Origin: Massariosphaeria phaeospora
Taxonomy: Eukaryota; Ascomycota; Dothideomycetes; Pleosporales
Length of the DNA: 64,000 bases
Reading direction: 5' to 3'
NCBI GenBank assembly: GCA_011032825.1
Contig: JAADJZ010000002.1
Coordinates: 868,001-932,000 of the forward strand
Under the pieces are notes generated by a model. The model did not search any database. It was given only the letters and a program-made list of their open reading frames with translations, and was not told where the DNA came from. Positions 55,801 to 64,000 of this stretch are shown here, one piece after another. Made by a program: the position numbers and the translations under genes. Within the stretch, counting starts at the first letter, position 1, and every line of letters starts with the position of its first letter.

Positions 55801-56855
55801 TTGTACCTAATATACATGTTAGAACTTTTAAAGTTTATAATATTAATACACTATTAGTGCCTAAAGCTTGCAACTTTTAACTTAAGTTTTTAAGTTTCTA
55901 GGTTAATTAAACTGTTTCTATATTTTAGTAGTTGTCTATTAGCTAACACTGTTCGTATTAGTTAATTTTGAGCTTAGTAAAGTATTTTGTTTTTTTTTAC
56001 CTATTCTAGAGAGACTAATGTCTAAGCAGCTTTACTATTAAGTAGTGCAGTAAGCTTTTAGCCTACGACTTTTGCTTTTACTTTTATGTAATTCTATTTT
56101 AGTTGCGTTTTTTGTACGCTTTGTACAGTTGTACTAGAAGTACTTATACTATTTTAACCGTAGGTTTAGTAGCTCGCTAGTTTTTTGCTAAAAAAGCTTT
56201 TAAAGCTTGTTTTTTTAGAATATTCTATTGCTCGTAGTAGTTGCATTTGTTAGCGAAGCATTTCTAAAGCTTTAAAAATTTGTCGTAGTTTTAATTCTTA
56301 AGATTCTATTCTGTTGCATTTTTTTATAGCTTATAAATAGTGCATTCTGTAGTGCAAAAGAGCTAACGTGCTTTTTTACACGTTTTGTAGTTCTTTGCGC
56401 ATAATTCGTTGTTGCATTTTAAGTAGTTCTTGTTTTCTAGACCTATAGGCTACTATTCTGTAATATACTTGCATAACTAGTGTATTTAATATTTTTTATT
56501 ATAACACTACGCTTATTTGCAGCTGCTACTGTAGTTTTTAAACTAGTTGTCGTAGTTGTGTACGTAACACTTTGTTACTATGCACTCGCTATTTTTAAGC
56601 AAAACGTGTAATAGTACTTTTAGCTATTACTAAGTAAAATTTTTATTGTTTGCGTAGTACACACAGTTTTTTTCGTTGCACTAGTGCTAAAGTAAGTTTT
56701 TGTAGTTTTTTTAATTCGCGAACTGTATTTTTTTTTTTTTAGCTTTTGTTGTGCTATTGCTGCGTTTGCAACTTTTTATTTTTGTAGTTCTTCAATTTAA
56801 AGCGTATAAAACCTGTTCTCGCAATACTAAGCAATGTAGGTTTTTTAGTTGCACA

Positions 56856-57066
56856 TGTAATAGGCGGATGCCCAATGAAATGCCTTGGCCGCTAGGCCTC
56901 GGTTAGAGCAATCTCGTACGAGATTGCTTCGCCAACTTCTAGCTAAGCTTCGACGAATTCCGGCGTAGCGTAGAAAGTATAAAAAGCTCTTTTATCTCAT
57001 AGATAGAACTGCATCAATTTATTACTTTCTACATTAGAACCTGCCTACCCTAGCGATTTCCTTACA
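56856..57066. repeat. Solo LTR, nearly unmutated copy, 211 bp, with GCACA target duplication
   Basis: The unit starts TGTAATAGG and ends TTCCTTACA and is flanked by GCACA on both sides (56851-56855 and 57067-57071). It is clearly richer in G and C than the DNA around it and aligns gap-free to 48454-48664. It lies inside the minus-strand gypsy element. Its low level of damage implies later insertion or escape from the mutation process because it is short. Confidence 0.9.
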
Positions 57067-57742
57067 GCACATTTAGCATTTGTAGTTCTATAGCTATTCG
57101 TTAATTTCTTAAACTTGTAAAGTTTATAGTTTTTTGTTGTTTTTATTTGTTAGTTTTGTAACATCTTTGAAACTTTCTATTTAGATCTAATAGTTTTTTA
57201 ATTCTTCGAAGTTTGTTAAGTATAGTGTAGCTACTTGCTGTAGTTAAACTATAGCAATAGTAGTAGCTTGTGCACTTGCTACTTTCTATTGTATCTTTAG
57301 GCAGTTTCTGCAAAAGTGTTTGTTTTTGCTGCATTAAAAACATACTTTGTTGTTGTAACGTTTCTAGCGTTTTTTGTTAGACAACTTGTTTTTAGAGTTT
57401 TGCTTTGTTAAAGTAGCGTTTTTTTAGTTAAACTGCTTTTGCAGTAGTTTGTTATTTTAAACTTATTTAACGCTGTCGATATCTATTAGGTCGTAGTAAT
57501 AGGTTTTTTTAATTGTAGCTACTAAGCGTATGTATAGTTTAATAGTAAACTTGCGTTTTTACTATTGTTGCTATAGTTAGTTGTTAATTTGTACCGCAGT
57601 TTTAATTAATTCTTTAAGTTCTTTAAGTTTTTTGTTTTAACTAATTTTATTTTTTACATGTTTTTTTAACTTTGCGTAGTAGAACTTGCATAAGCTGCGT
57701 TTTTCTACATTATCTACTTTAGCCTAAATTCTTTTAAACTTA

Positions 57743-59591
57743 ACGTAAACTACTAGTAACCTAGCCAAACTAGTAACCTAGCTAAAAAACGCTAAAACTA
57801 CGAATACTAACTTGCTTCTACTATGCTTACACCTACGAACGCGCAATTACGTAAATACAAAAGTAGATTTCTTTTTGCTCTTAAAGCTTTTAGAGCTAGC
57901 AAATTCTAAAGCCTTCGCGCAGCTGCATAGTTTTTTACTATTAATTACCGTTAACTTGCTAAACGCAATGAAGAAATACTTTTTAGCTTAAAAACTACGT
58001 TTACTCTTCGTAAGCTTACAAGCACTAAAAAAAAAACAATTGTCTAATACATTTTTAACCTTAACGCGCGAGAATTCGCGCTTTTTCTATCTAAAGTAGC
58101 TAATATAGCTGATAAACTGCTAGGCAAGCGTAGTAGCAGGCTAGTAAGCAAGAACTAGCCTGCGCGCTTCGTAACGCGTTTATCTAAGCTCAAAATAGCT
58201 TTTAATTGAGCTAAAAATAGGCAGAGAATACTCTAAGAGGATCTAGAGATAATTAGCGCGTAGTTTAAGCTAGTAGAGAATACCAAAGCTAAGTACGGCG
58301 TCTACGACGACAACGTGCACAACTTTAACAAAACTAGCTTTTAAATAGGCGTAATTAGCTCTATAAAAGTCGTTACAAGCTTTTAAAAACGTACTCAACT
58401 TAATTTTATCTAGCTAAGCAATTGAAAGTAGGTAATAGTTATTCAAAGCATTTGCGCCGCAGAGTACGCGATCTTGCCGTTTATTATTTACAAAAAGCGC
58501 GTTTATATCTTAGCATAGTACAAAAAGAACTTTATACCTAGCAATTAAAAGCTCTTAGTTTCTAAGAACAGCTAGACAAACAACGCTTTTAGTTTTAAAT
58601 AATTAAAGCACTTTAACGCGCATACAAAAGCGCGTTAAGTAAAAAAGTATTAGCTACTTATTTTAAACGGCTATAAGAGCTACTAATCTTAGAATTTCAA
58701 AAACTATTGCTTTGAAAACAAGATTCTTACGCTTTGCATGCTAGCTTATTTATTTTATATTCTTTAGCTGCTAGATGTAGTTTGCTTTTCGCTGCTAAAG
58801 CTAAAGTACTTTTAACGCGTTTGAAACTTAGCGCGCTAGCGCGTTTTCTATATTAACAAAGAAAGCTTTCTGCTAGCTTTTAAAAACGCGTTTTTTAAAG
58901 TGTTTACAACAAAGAACTGCAAAAAAGCTTTTAAAGCTTTAAAGCTAGTTTCTATTAACGCGTAGGTAGTTCTTAGTTGTTTTAAAGTACAGCTGCGTAC
59001 TTTGCTACTACTCTTTGCACTAAAAACGCCGTAGCAGTTAAAAACTCTAAGCAATACACTTAAATTTGAATCGCAATTAAAGCTAGTACGCGATTTTATT
59101 ACTAAATTGCTTACTTTAGCGCAGAGTAGCTTCTCTTAGCTTGTAAAAAGAGCTAAATTAATGCTGCATTAGAACGCGCTTAAGAACTACTATATTAAAA
59201 AGCTTAAAAATTAATTAGCAGAAATAACTAAGCAGAAATTGCGCAAACGGAAGCAGATTCAACATAGCGGTACAATAGAGTATAGTAATAGATTAGCGCA
59301 AGTAGCTACTAAAGCGTTTACAGCGCCTTAGCTATTAAAGAAAACGCGTAGTAGAAAGAGTTAAGAAAAAGCACAACTAGCTCTACGGCGCTGTAAAAAC
59401 TATAGTAATACAAAGCACAATGCCCAAACTTACTAAAAGAATACAGAAAAAGTTTTTAAATCTAAAGCTAGCACGACGTACGCAGGTTTCTTGTTTGATA
59501 GCAATTAATTTAATGTTCTTTAAGATAAGTTGGTTGTGCTAAGCATTTTTAGCCGAGTTACAAGTTTAGCTAAGTTACTAGTAGTTTACGT
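57743..59591 (+). mobile_element. Fot1/pogo-type DNA transposon, copy 1, full length, dead
   Basis: The element is 1,849 bp with terminal inverted repeats of about 50 bp starting ACGTAAACTACTAGTAAC at 57743 and, inverted, ending at 59591. TA duplications lie at 57741-57742 and 59592-59593. The plus-strand transposase is broken by TAG codons but readable: NFNKTSFQIGVISSIKVV, VIQSICAAEYAILPFIIYK, then LILNGYKSY near 58664 (the DDE Asp is now Asn), and YFYIL-LLDVVCFSLLK. This is the Fot1-type pogo transposase. It was inserted in gag of the minus-strand gypsy element: 57740 and 59594 are contiguous in that gag. Confidence 0.9.
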
Positions 59592-59593
59592 TA

Positions 59594-59683
59594 ATTGTGT
59601 ATTCGCTTGCTAATTTTTTCTGTTGTAATAGTTTAAGTTTGTTTATTGCTTACTATGTTTTATCTACTTCTTTGTAGATTATA
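59594..59683 (-). pseudogene. Fragment of gypsy gag stranded between two Fot1 copies
   Basis: The reverse complement of this 90-bp piece (ataatctacaaagaagtaga and onward) matches gag of the second gypsy copy near 62500-62590. It also continues the gag fragment that ends at 57740. This proves that both Fot1 copies inserted into one gag gene. Confidence 0.85.
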
Positions 59684-59685
59684 TA

Positions 59686-61503
59686 ACGTAAACTACTAGT
59701 AACCTAGCCAAACTAGTAACTCGGCTAAAAATGCTTGGCGCAACCAACTTATCTTAAAGAACATTAAATTAATTGTTATCAAACAAGGAACCTGCGTACG
59801 TCGTGCTAGCTTTAGATTTAAAAGCTTTTTCTATATTCTTTTAGCAAGTTTGAGCATTGTGCTTTGTATTACTATAGTTTTTACAGCGCTATAAAGCTAG
59901 TTGTGCTCTTTTTTAACTCTTTTTACTACGCGCTTTCTTTAATAGCTAAAGCGCTGTAAACGCTTTAGCAGCTACTTGCGCTAATCTATTACTATACTTT
60001 ATTATACCGCTATGTTAAATCTACTTCTGTTTGCGCAATTTCTGCTTAGTTATCTTTGCTAATTAATTTTTAAGTTCTTTAATACGGTAGTCCTTAAGCG
60101 CGTTCTAATGCAGCATTAATTTAGCTCTTTTTACAAGCTAAAAGAAGCTACTTTGCGCTAAAGTAAGCAATTTAGTAATAAAATCGCGTACTAGCTTTGA
60201 TTGCAATCTAAATTTAAGTATATTGCTTAGAGTTTTTAACTGCTACGACGTTTTTAGTGCAAAAAGTAGTAGCAAAGTACGCAGCTATACTTTAAAACAA
60301 CTAAAAACTACCTACGCGTTAATAGAAACTAGCTTTAAAACTTTAAAAGCTTTTTTGCAGTTCTTTGTTGTAAACACTTTAAAAACGCGTTTTTAAAGGC
60401 TAGCAGAAAGCTTTTTTTGTTAATATAGAAAACGCGCTAGCGCGCTAAGTCTTAAACGCGTTAAGAGTACTTTAGCTTTAGCAGCAAAAAGCAAACTACA
60501 TCTAGCAGCTAAAGAATATAAAATAAATAAGCTAGCATGCAAAGCGTAAAAATCTTGTTTTTAAAGCAATAGTTTTTAAAATTCTAAGATTAGTAGCTCT
60601 TATAGCCGTTTAAAATAAGCAGCTAATACTTTTTTACTTAACGCGCTTTTATATGCGCGTTAAAGTGCTTTAACTATTTAAAACTAAAAGCGTTGTTTGT
60701 TTAGCTGTTCTTAAAAACTAAGAGCTTCTAATTGCTAGGTATAAAGTTCTTTTTGTACTATGCTAAAATGTAAACGCGCTTTTTGTAGATAATAAACAGC
60801 AAGATTGCGTACTCTGCGGCGCAAATGCTCTAGATAACTATTACCTACTCTTAATTGCCTAGCTAGATAAAATTAAGTTAAGTACGTTTTTAAAAGCTTA
60901 TAACGACTTTTATAAAGCTAATTACGCTTATTTAGAAGCTAGTTTTGTTAAAGTTGTGCACGTTGTCGTTGTAAACGCCGTACTTAGCTTTAGTATCTTT
61001 TACTAGCTTAAACTACGCGCTAATTATCTTTGAATTCTTTTGAAGTATTCTCTGCCTATTTTTGGCTCAATTGAAAGCTATTTTGAGCTTAGATAAACGC
61101 GTTACGAAGCGCGCAGGCTAGTTCTTGCTTACTAGCCTACTACTACGCTTGCCTAGCAGTTTATCAGCTATATTAGCTACTTTAAATAGAAAAAGCGCAA
61201 ATTCTTGCGCGTTAAAGTTAAAAATGTATTAGACAATTGTTTTTTCTTTAGTGCTTGTAAGCTTACGAAAAGTAAACGTAGTTTTTAAACTAAAAAGTGT
61301 TTCTTTATTGCATTTAGCAAGTTAATAGTAATTAACAGTAAAAAACTATGCAGCTGCGCAAAGGCTTTAGAATTTGCTAGCTCTAAAAGCTTTAAAAGCA
61401 AAAAGAAGTTTGCTTTTGTATTTACGTAATTGCGCGTTCGTAGGTGTAAGCATAGTAGAAGCAAGTTAGTATTCGTAGTTTTAGCGTTTTTTAGCTAGGT
61501 TAC
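59686..61503 (-). mobile_element. Fot1/pogo-type DNA transposon, copy 2, inverted, 3' end cut by LTR B
   Basis: The copy begins with the same terminal repeat (ACGTAAAC at 59686, TA at 59684-59685) and is the reverse complement of copy 1 along its length. For example, the segment around 61080-61200 mirrors 58080-58220. At its far end the terminal repeat is truncated by about 30 bases. The text GTTTTTTAGCTAGGTTAC runs directly into LTR B at 61504. The transposase on the minus strand has the same kinds of stops as copy 1. Confidence 0.88.
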
Positions 61504-62014
61504 TGTTACAAACAAAGACGATACTAGGTATCGTAGACTAAGCAACGACGCAGAAAAGTTGTTAGAGCTTGCAGGTTTGCAAGACGAGAGTACAGCGACG
61601 CGCAAGGCAGAATTAAGTTAGCAAGAGTTACGTAATGCGCTACGTGCGCTACAAAGCAATACAGGATCTTAGCACGTAGCACACCGAGCAGCGGTTGCTA
61701 CGGGCGCTACGGACGCTACGGCGTAGCAGGACGTAGCAAGCAAAGCAAAACGCTTTTAGCGAAGAATCATAGAACTATATAGATTAGCAGAATCTCCTTT
61801 ACAGTTTGAATTCTTTGTAGTTAACTCTCTTAAGTACATTTTATACATAGATTGGATTTATAGGCAACAGATTGTTACTTTGTTATTCTATTCGAGATAG
61901 AATTGAGATTGTTCTTTTGTTGTTAGCAATCTTTTTGAACACAGAACAATCTCTTAGGCAGAATCTCCAAGTCCAATAACTCGTACCTTTAGTAAGAGAA
62001 CACTTTTAATAACA
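61504..62014 (+). repeat. LTR B: 5' LTR of a second, plus-strand gypsy copy
   Basis: The unit starts TGTTACAAACAAAGACG and ends TTTTAATAACA, 511 bp, and is the inverted homologue of LTR A. It is less mutated than A (it retains GC-rich text around 61560-61740). It lies inside the terminal repeat of Fot1 copy 2, so it inserted last. The other end of this insertion, with its 3' LTR and target duplication, lies beyond the window. Confidence 0.82.
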
Positions 62015-64000
62015 CGTTAACTACTTTAGGTTTAGAACTAAAACAACATAGCAACACCTACAAGCTTACGCACGACAAGCAGCAGCGTTACTGCACCTAC
62101 AACGAATCTAGCAACTGTAATAGCAAAGCAAGCTAATTAGATACAGCAGCAAGCAGAACAGATTTGAGAACTATTAGCAGCAGTTACGAAGCTCTGAGGT
62201 AGAATAGAAAAAAAGTTAGCAAAAGCACTCTCCTTAGAGAAATATAGCGAGAGAAAAAGAAACTTGAAACTTTTTTTTACTAACGTAGACTTTTACTGCT
62301 GTTATTATAGCAACAGCTTTTACACAAATTAAAACAAAATCCTAGCAGCTAGAATGCACATAAAAGACGACGCAGCAAAATAGTTTTAGCTATACGCCGA
62401 AAATTACGTTACGCACGCAGAAAACGTAAAAAAAATAAAGCAAGACACAAAGCGCATTTTTAAAAACTAAAAGTTATTTAAGCAAGAACTTTATACGATC
62501 TACGGCGAAGTAGACGAAATACAGCAAGCAATAAACTAACTTAGACTACTTAAGCAAAAAAGCTTAGCTAGCGAGTACACAATCGAATTTAAAAGAATTT
62601 AGGCTAAAGTGGACAACGTAGAAGAACGCAGCTTATGCGAGTTTTACTACGCAAAGTTAAAAAAACACGTAAAAAATAAGATTAGTCAAGACGAGAAACT
62701 AAAGAAACTTAACGAGTTAATTAAGACTGCGGTACAAATTAACAACTAACTATAGCAACAATAGCAGGAACGCAAGTTTACTGTTAAACTATACATACGC
62801 CTAGTAGCAACGATTAAAAAAACCTATTACTACGACCTAATAGATATTGACAGCGTTGAACGAGTCTAGAACAACAAACTACTACAAAAGCGGTTTAACA
62901 AAAAGAACGCTACTTTAACAAAGCAAAACTCTAAAGAAAAGCTGTCTAAAGAGAAACGCTAGAGGCGTTACGACAATAAAGTATGTCTTCGATGCAGTAA
63001 AAACGGACACTTCTGCAAAGACTGCCTAAAAACACTATAGAAAGTAGCAGGCGCGCAAGCTGCTACTATTGCTATAGTCTAACTACAACGAGTAGCTACA
63101 CTATATCTAAAAATCTACGAAGAACCAGACAGCAAGTAAGTCGAGGTTGAAAACTCAATAGCAAAGAAACTGTTAGACTAGGAAACAGAACCTGCCTACC
63201 TACAAGCAAAAGAAATTACAGATTAACTTTAGAATTACGAGTGCTAGATGTGCGGTAAGACTACCTACATTGCCTAGTACTGCAACTAACAGTTTAAGAA
63301 ACTACAAATCGAAGAACTACAAAGATAAGAAGCTGCAAAAGCAGCAATAGCACAACAAAAACCAACAGAAAAGAAAATAAAGTTTGCTAATTAGAACAAT
63401 TACGGAAACTTACTTTGGCACTAGTGCAACGAAAAAAACTGTGTATACCACGCAGACAACAGAATCCTTGCACGACAATAGCTAGAATTACTATTACACG
63501 TTTTGCTCAAAAACGGCGAATGTACAGTAACAGAATGTTACGTACATAACTACAACAATTAGTTTAAGAACTACGGCAGCAGCTGCGCATAGGCATAGTG
63601 TTACAACAAAAAGTGTTAAACACACTAGTCTAGCAAGCATATTACAAGATAGTAGCTCATAGGTCTAAAGAACGAGGACTATTTAAAATGCAACAACAAA
63701 TTATGCATAGAAAACCACGAAACGTGCCAAGCAGCACGCTAGCTTTTCTGCACTTAAAAATGCGCGATCTATTAGCTATAGAGATACGCGATCGAATAGA
63801 ATTTTAAGAATTAAAACCACAGCAAACACCTACAGCTATAGGAATGTTTTATCGACTAGTGCGATTACCACGAGCAGTAGGACATCCTAGAAAAACAAGT
63901 TTCAAAGGCTTTTCTAGCAAAAAACTAGCGGGCTACTAGACCTACGGTTAGAATAGTATAAGTGCTCTTAGCACGACTGTACAAAGCGTATAGAAAACGC
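62015..64000 (+). mobile_element. Second gypsy copy: gag, CCHC knuckle and downstream Cys/His-rich region (runs off window)
   Basis: Plus-strand reading with stops gives a capsid region (about 62250-62760) with ENYVTHAENVKKIKQD, ELYTIYGEVDEIQQA and CEFYYAKLKKHVKNK. These match the minus-strand gag pieces at 57400-57740 and 59594-59683. A CCHC knuckle follows at 62984-63025 (CLRCSKNGHFCKDC). From 63240 to about 63900 a second Cys/His-rich stretch appears (CGKTTYIA-YC, CNEKNCVYHADNR, CTVTECYVHNYNN, CNNKLCIENHETC). The stops are nearly all TAG at probable Trp or Gln positions. Protease and pol would lie outside the window. Confidence 0.8.
62984..63025 (+). pseudogene. CCHC zinc knuckle of gypsy gag
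   Basis: CLRCSKNGHFCKDC fits Cx2Cx4Hx4C exactly and all four ligands are intact, although the flanking gag reading has stops. Confidence 0.85.

Larger units (their letters stand above)
51919..57740 (-). mobile_element. Ty3/gypsy retrotransposon with chromodomain, minus strand, dead
   Basis: Reading the minus strand from right to left gives the order gag (57740-57067 and onward), Cys-rich region, protease, reverse transcriptase, RNase H, integrase, chromodomain, then LTR A. Landmarks: reverse transcriptase FVIAYLNNVLIYSKE at about 54930-54960 (YLDD has become YLNN); integrase HSQTNS-TK near 53410-53447 and NSILVIVN-LTKELHFVPIE near 53620-53680; a chromodomain at about 52735-52860 (VEEIKDLQKFRR, KYIVK, NT with stops at Trp positions). 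The order reverse transcriptase before integrase with a terminal chromodomain defines the chromovirus branch of Ty3/gypsy. Stops occur throughout. It is interrupted by a solo LTR at 56856-57066 and, in gag, by two Fot1-type elements. Confidence 0.85.
48270..64000. other. AT-rich, gene-empty block of decayed transposons
   Basis: From about 48,270 on, the sequence is dominated by A and T. No open frame exceeds 70 codons, and TAG/TAA codons are scattered through recognisable transposon proteins. No host gene is visible. Reading the retrotransposon proteins shows stops at expected Trp and Gln codons and Asp-to-Asn or Gly-to-Arg/Ser changes, i.e. C-to-T changes on either strand. This is the picture of RIP. 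Remaining C and G are mostly paired as GC dinucleotides. Confidence 0.92.

Noticed and set aside
57143..57343. 66-codon minus-strand open frame in the AT-rich block
   Set aside because: It lies in the gag-side part of the minus-strand gypsy element, next to gag pieces shared with the second copy. It is a transposon remnant, not a host gene.
58848..59054. 68-codon minus-strand open frame
   Set aside because: It is a shadow frame opposite the Fot1 transposase of copy 1.

Overview
The window is nuclear DNA of a filamentous ascomycete, most likely a Dothideomycete (inference). Coding genes carry short GT-AG introns (mostly 46-75 bp). Bases 1-48,000 are a gene-rich compartment of mixed base composition. 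From about 48,270 to the end the DNA becomes an AT-rich block of decayed transposons, consistent with repeat-induced point mutation (RIP) or a related C-to-T process. Many starts below differ from the longest open frames because those frames begin at GTG or TTG. I moved them to the first supported ATG and joined exons by hand.

Left part (1-13,300), accessory in character: the N-terminal end of a Golgi-type glycosyltransferase-like gene, a broken beta-lactamase-like gene, a STAND/NLR gene (Helo-like N-terminus, NACHT, nine near-identical ankyrin repeats), a full-length but dead pogo-type DNA transposon with matching 41-bp terminal repeats and a TA duplication, a DUF3632-like gene, a 5'-truncated SGNH-hydrolase-like fragment, and a secreted Hsp70/actin-fold protein.

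Middle part (13,600-42,100), mainly housekeeping: Srs2-type helicase, tRNA-Val(UAC) with intron, a small conserved protein, a MEMO-family protein, a Cys-rich protein, a mitochondrial malonyl-CoA-synthetase-like enzyme, an F-box protein with a second exon, a BolA protein with an 11-nt exon, an acetate/ammonium channel (GPR1/FUN34/YaaH), a BCS1-like AAA ATPase, kynurenine 3-monooxygenase, methionine aminopeptidase 1, the cornichon cargo receptor Erv14, Prp17, and a Ser-rich small protein. Several pairs are divergent and share an intergenic promoter region.

43,700-47,900 holds a five-exon gene for a 1,329-residue protein that I read as a TPP1/Tpz1-like shelterin subunit. It is the last gene before the AT-rich block.

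48,270-64,000 is a nest of dead elements. In order it holds a solo LTR with target duplication, a plus-strand gypsy gag-protease remnant, the 3' LTR of a minus-strand chromodomain gypsy element, that element's pol and gag interrupted by a second, nearly unmutated solo LTR and by two oppositely oriented Fot1-type transposons, and then the 5' LTR and gag region of a second gypsy copy running off the window. The two solo LTRs allow a direct reading of the mutation process. All 35 differences are transitions, and no base lying in a GpC dinucleotide has changed. This is the observation I consider most worth following up.
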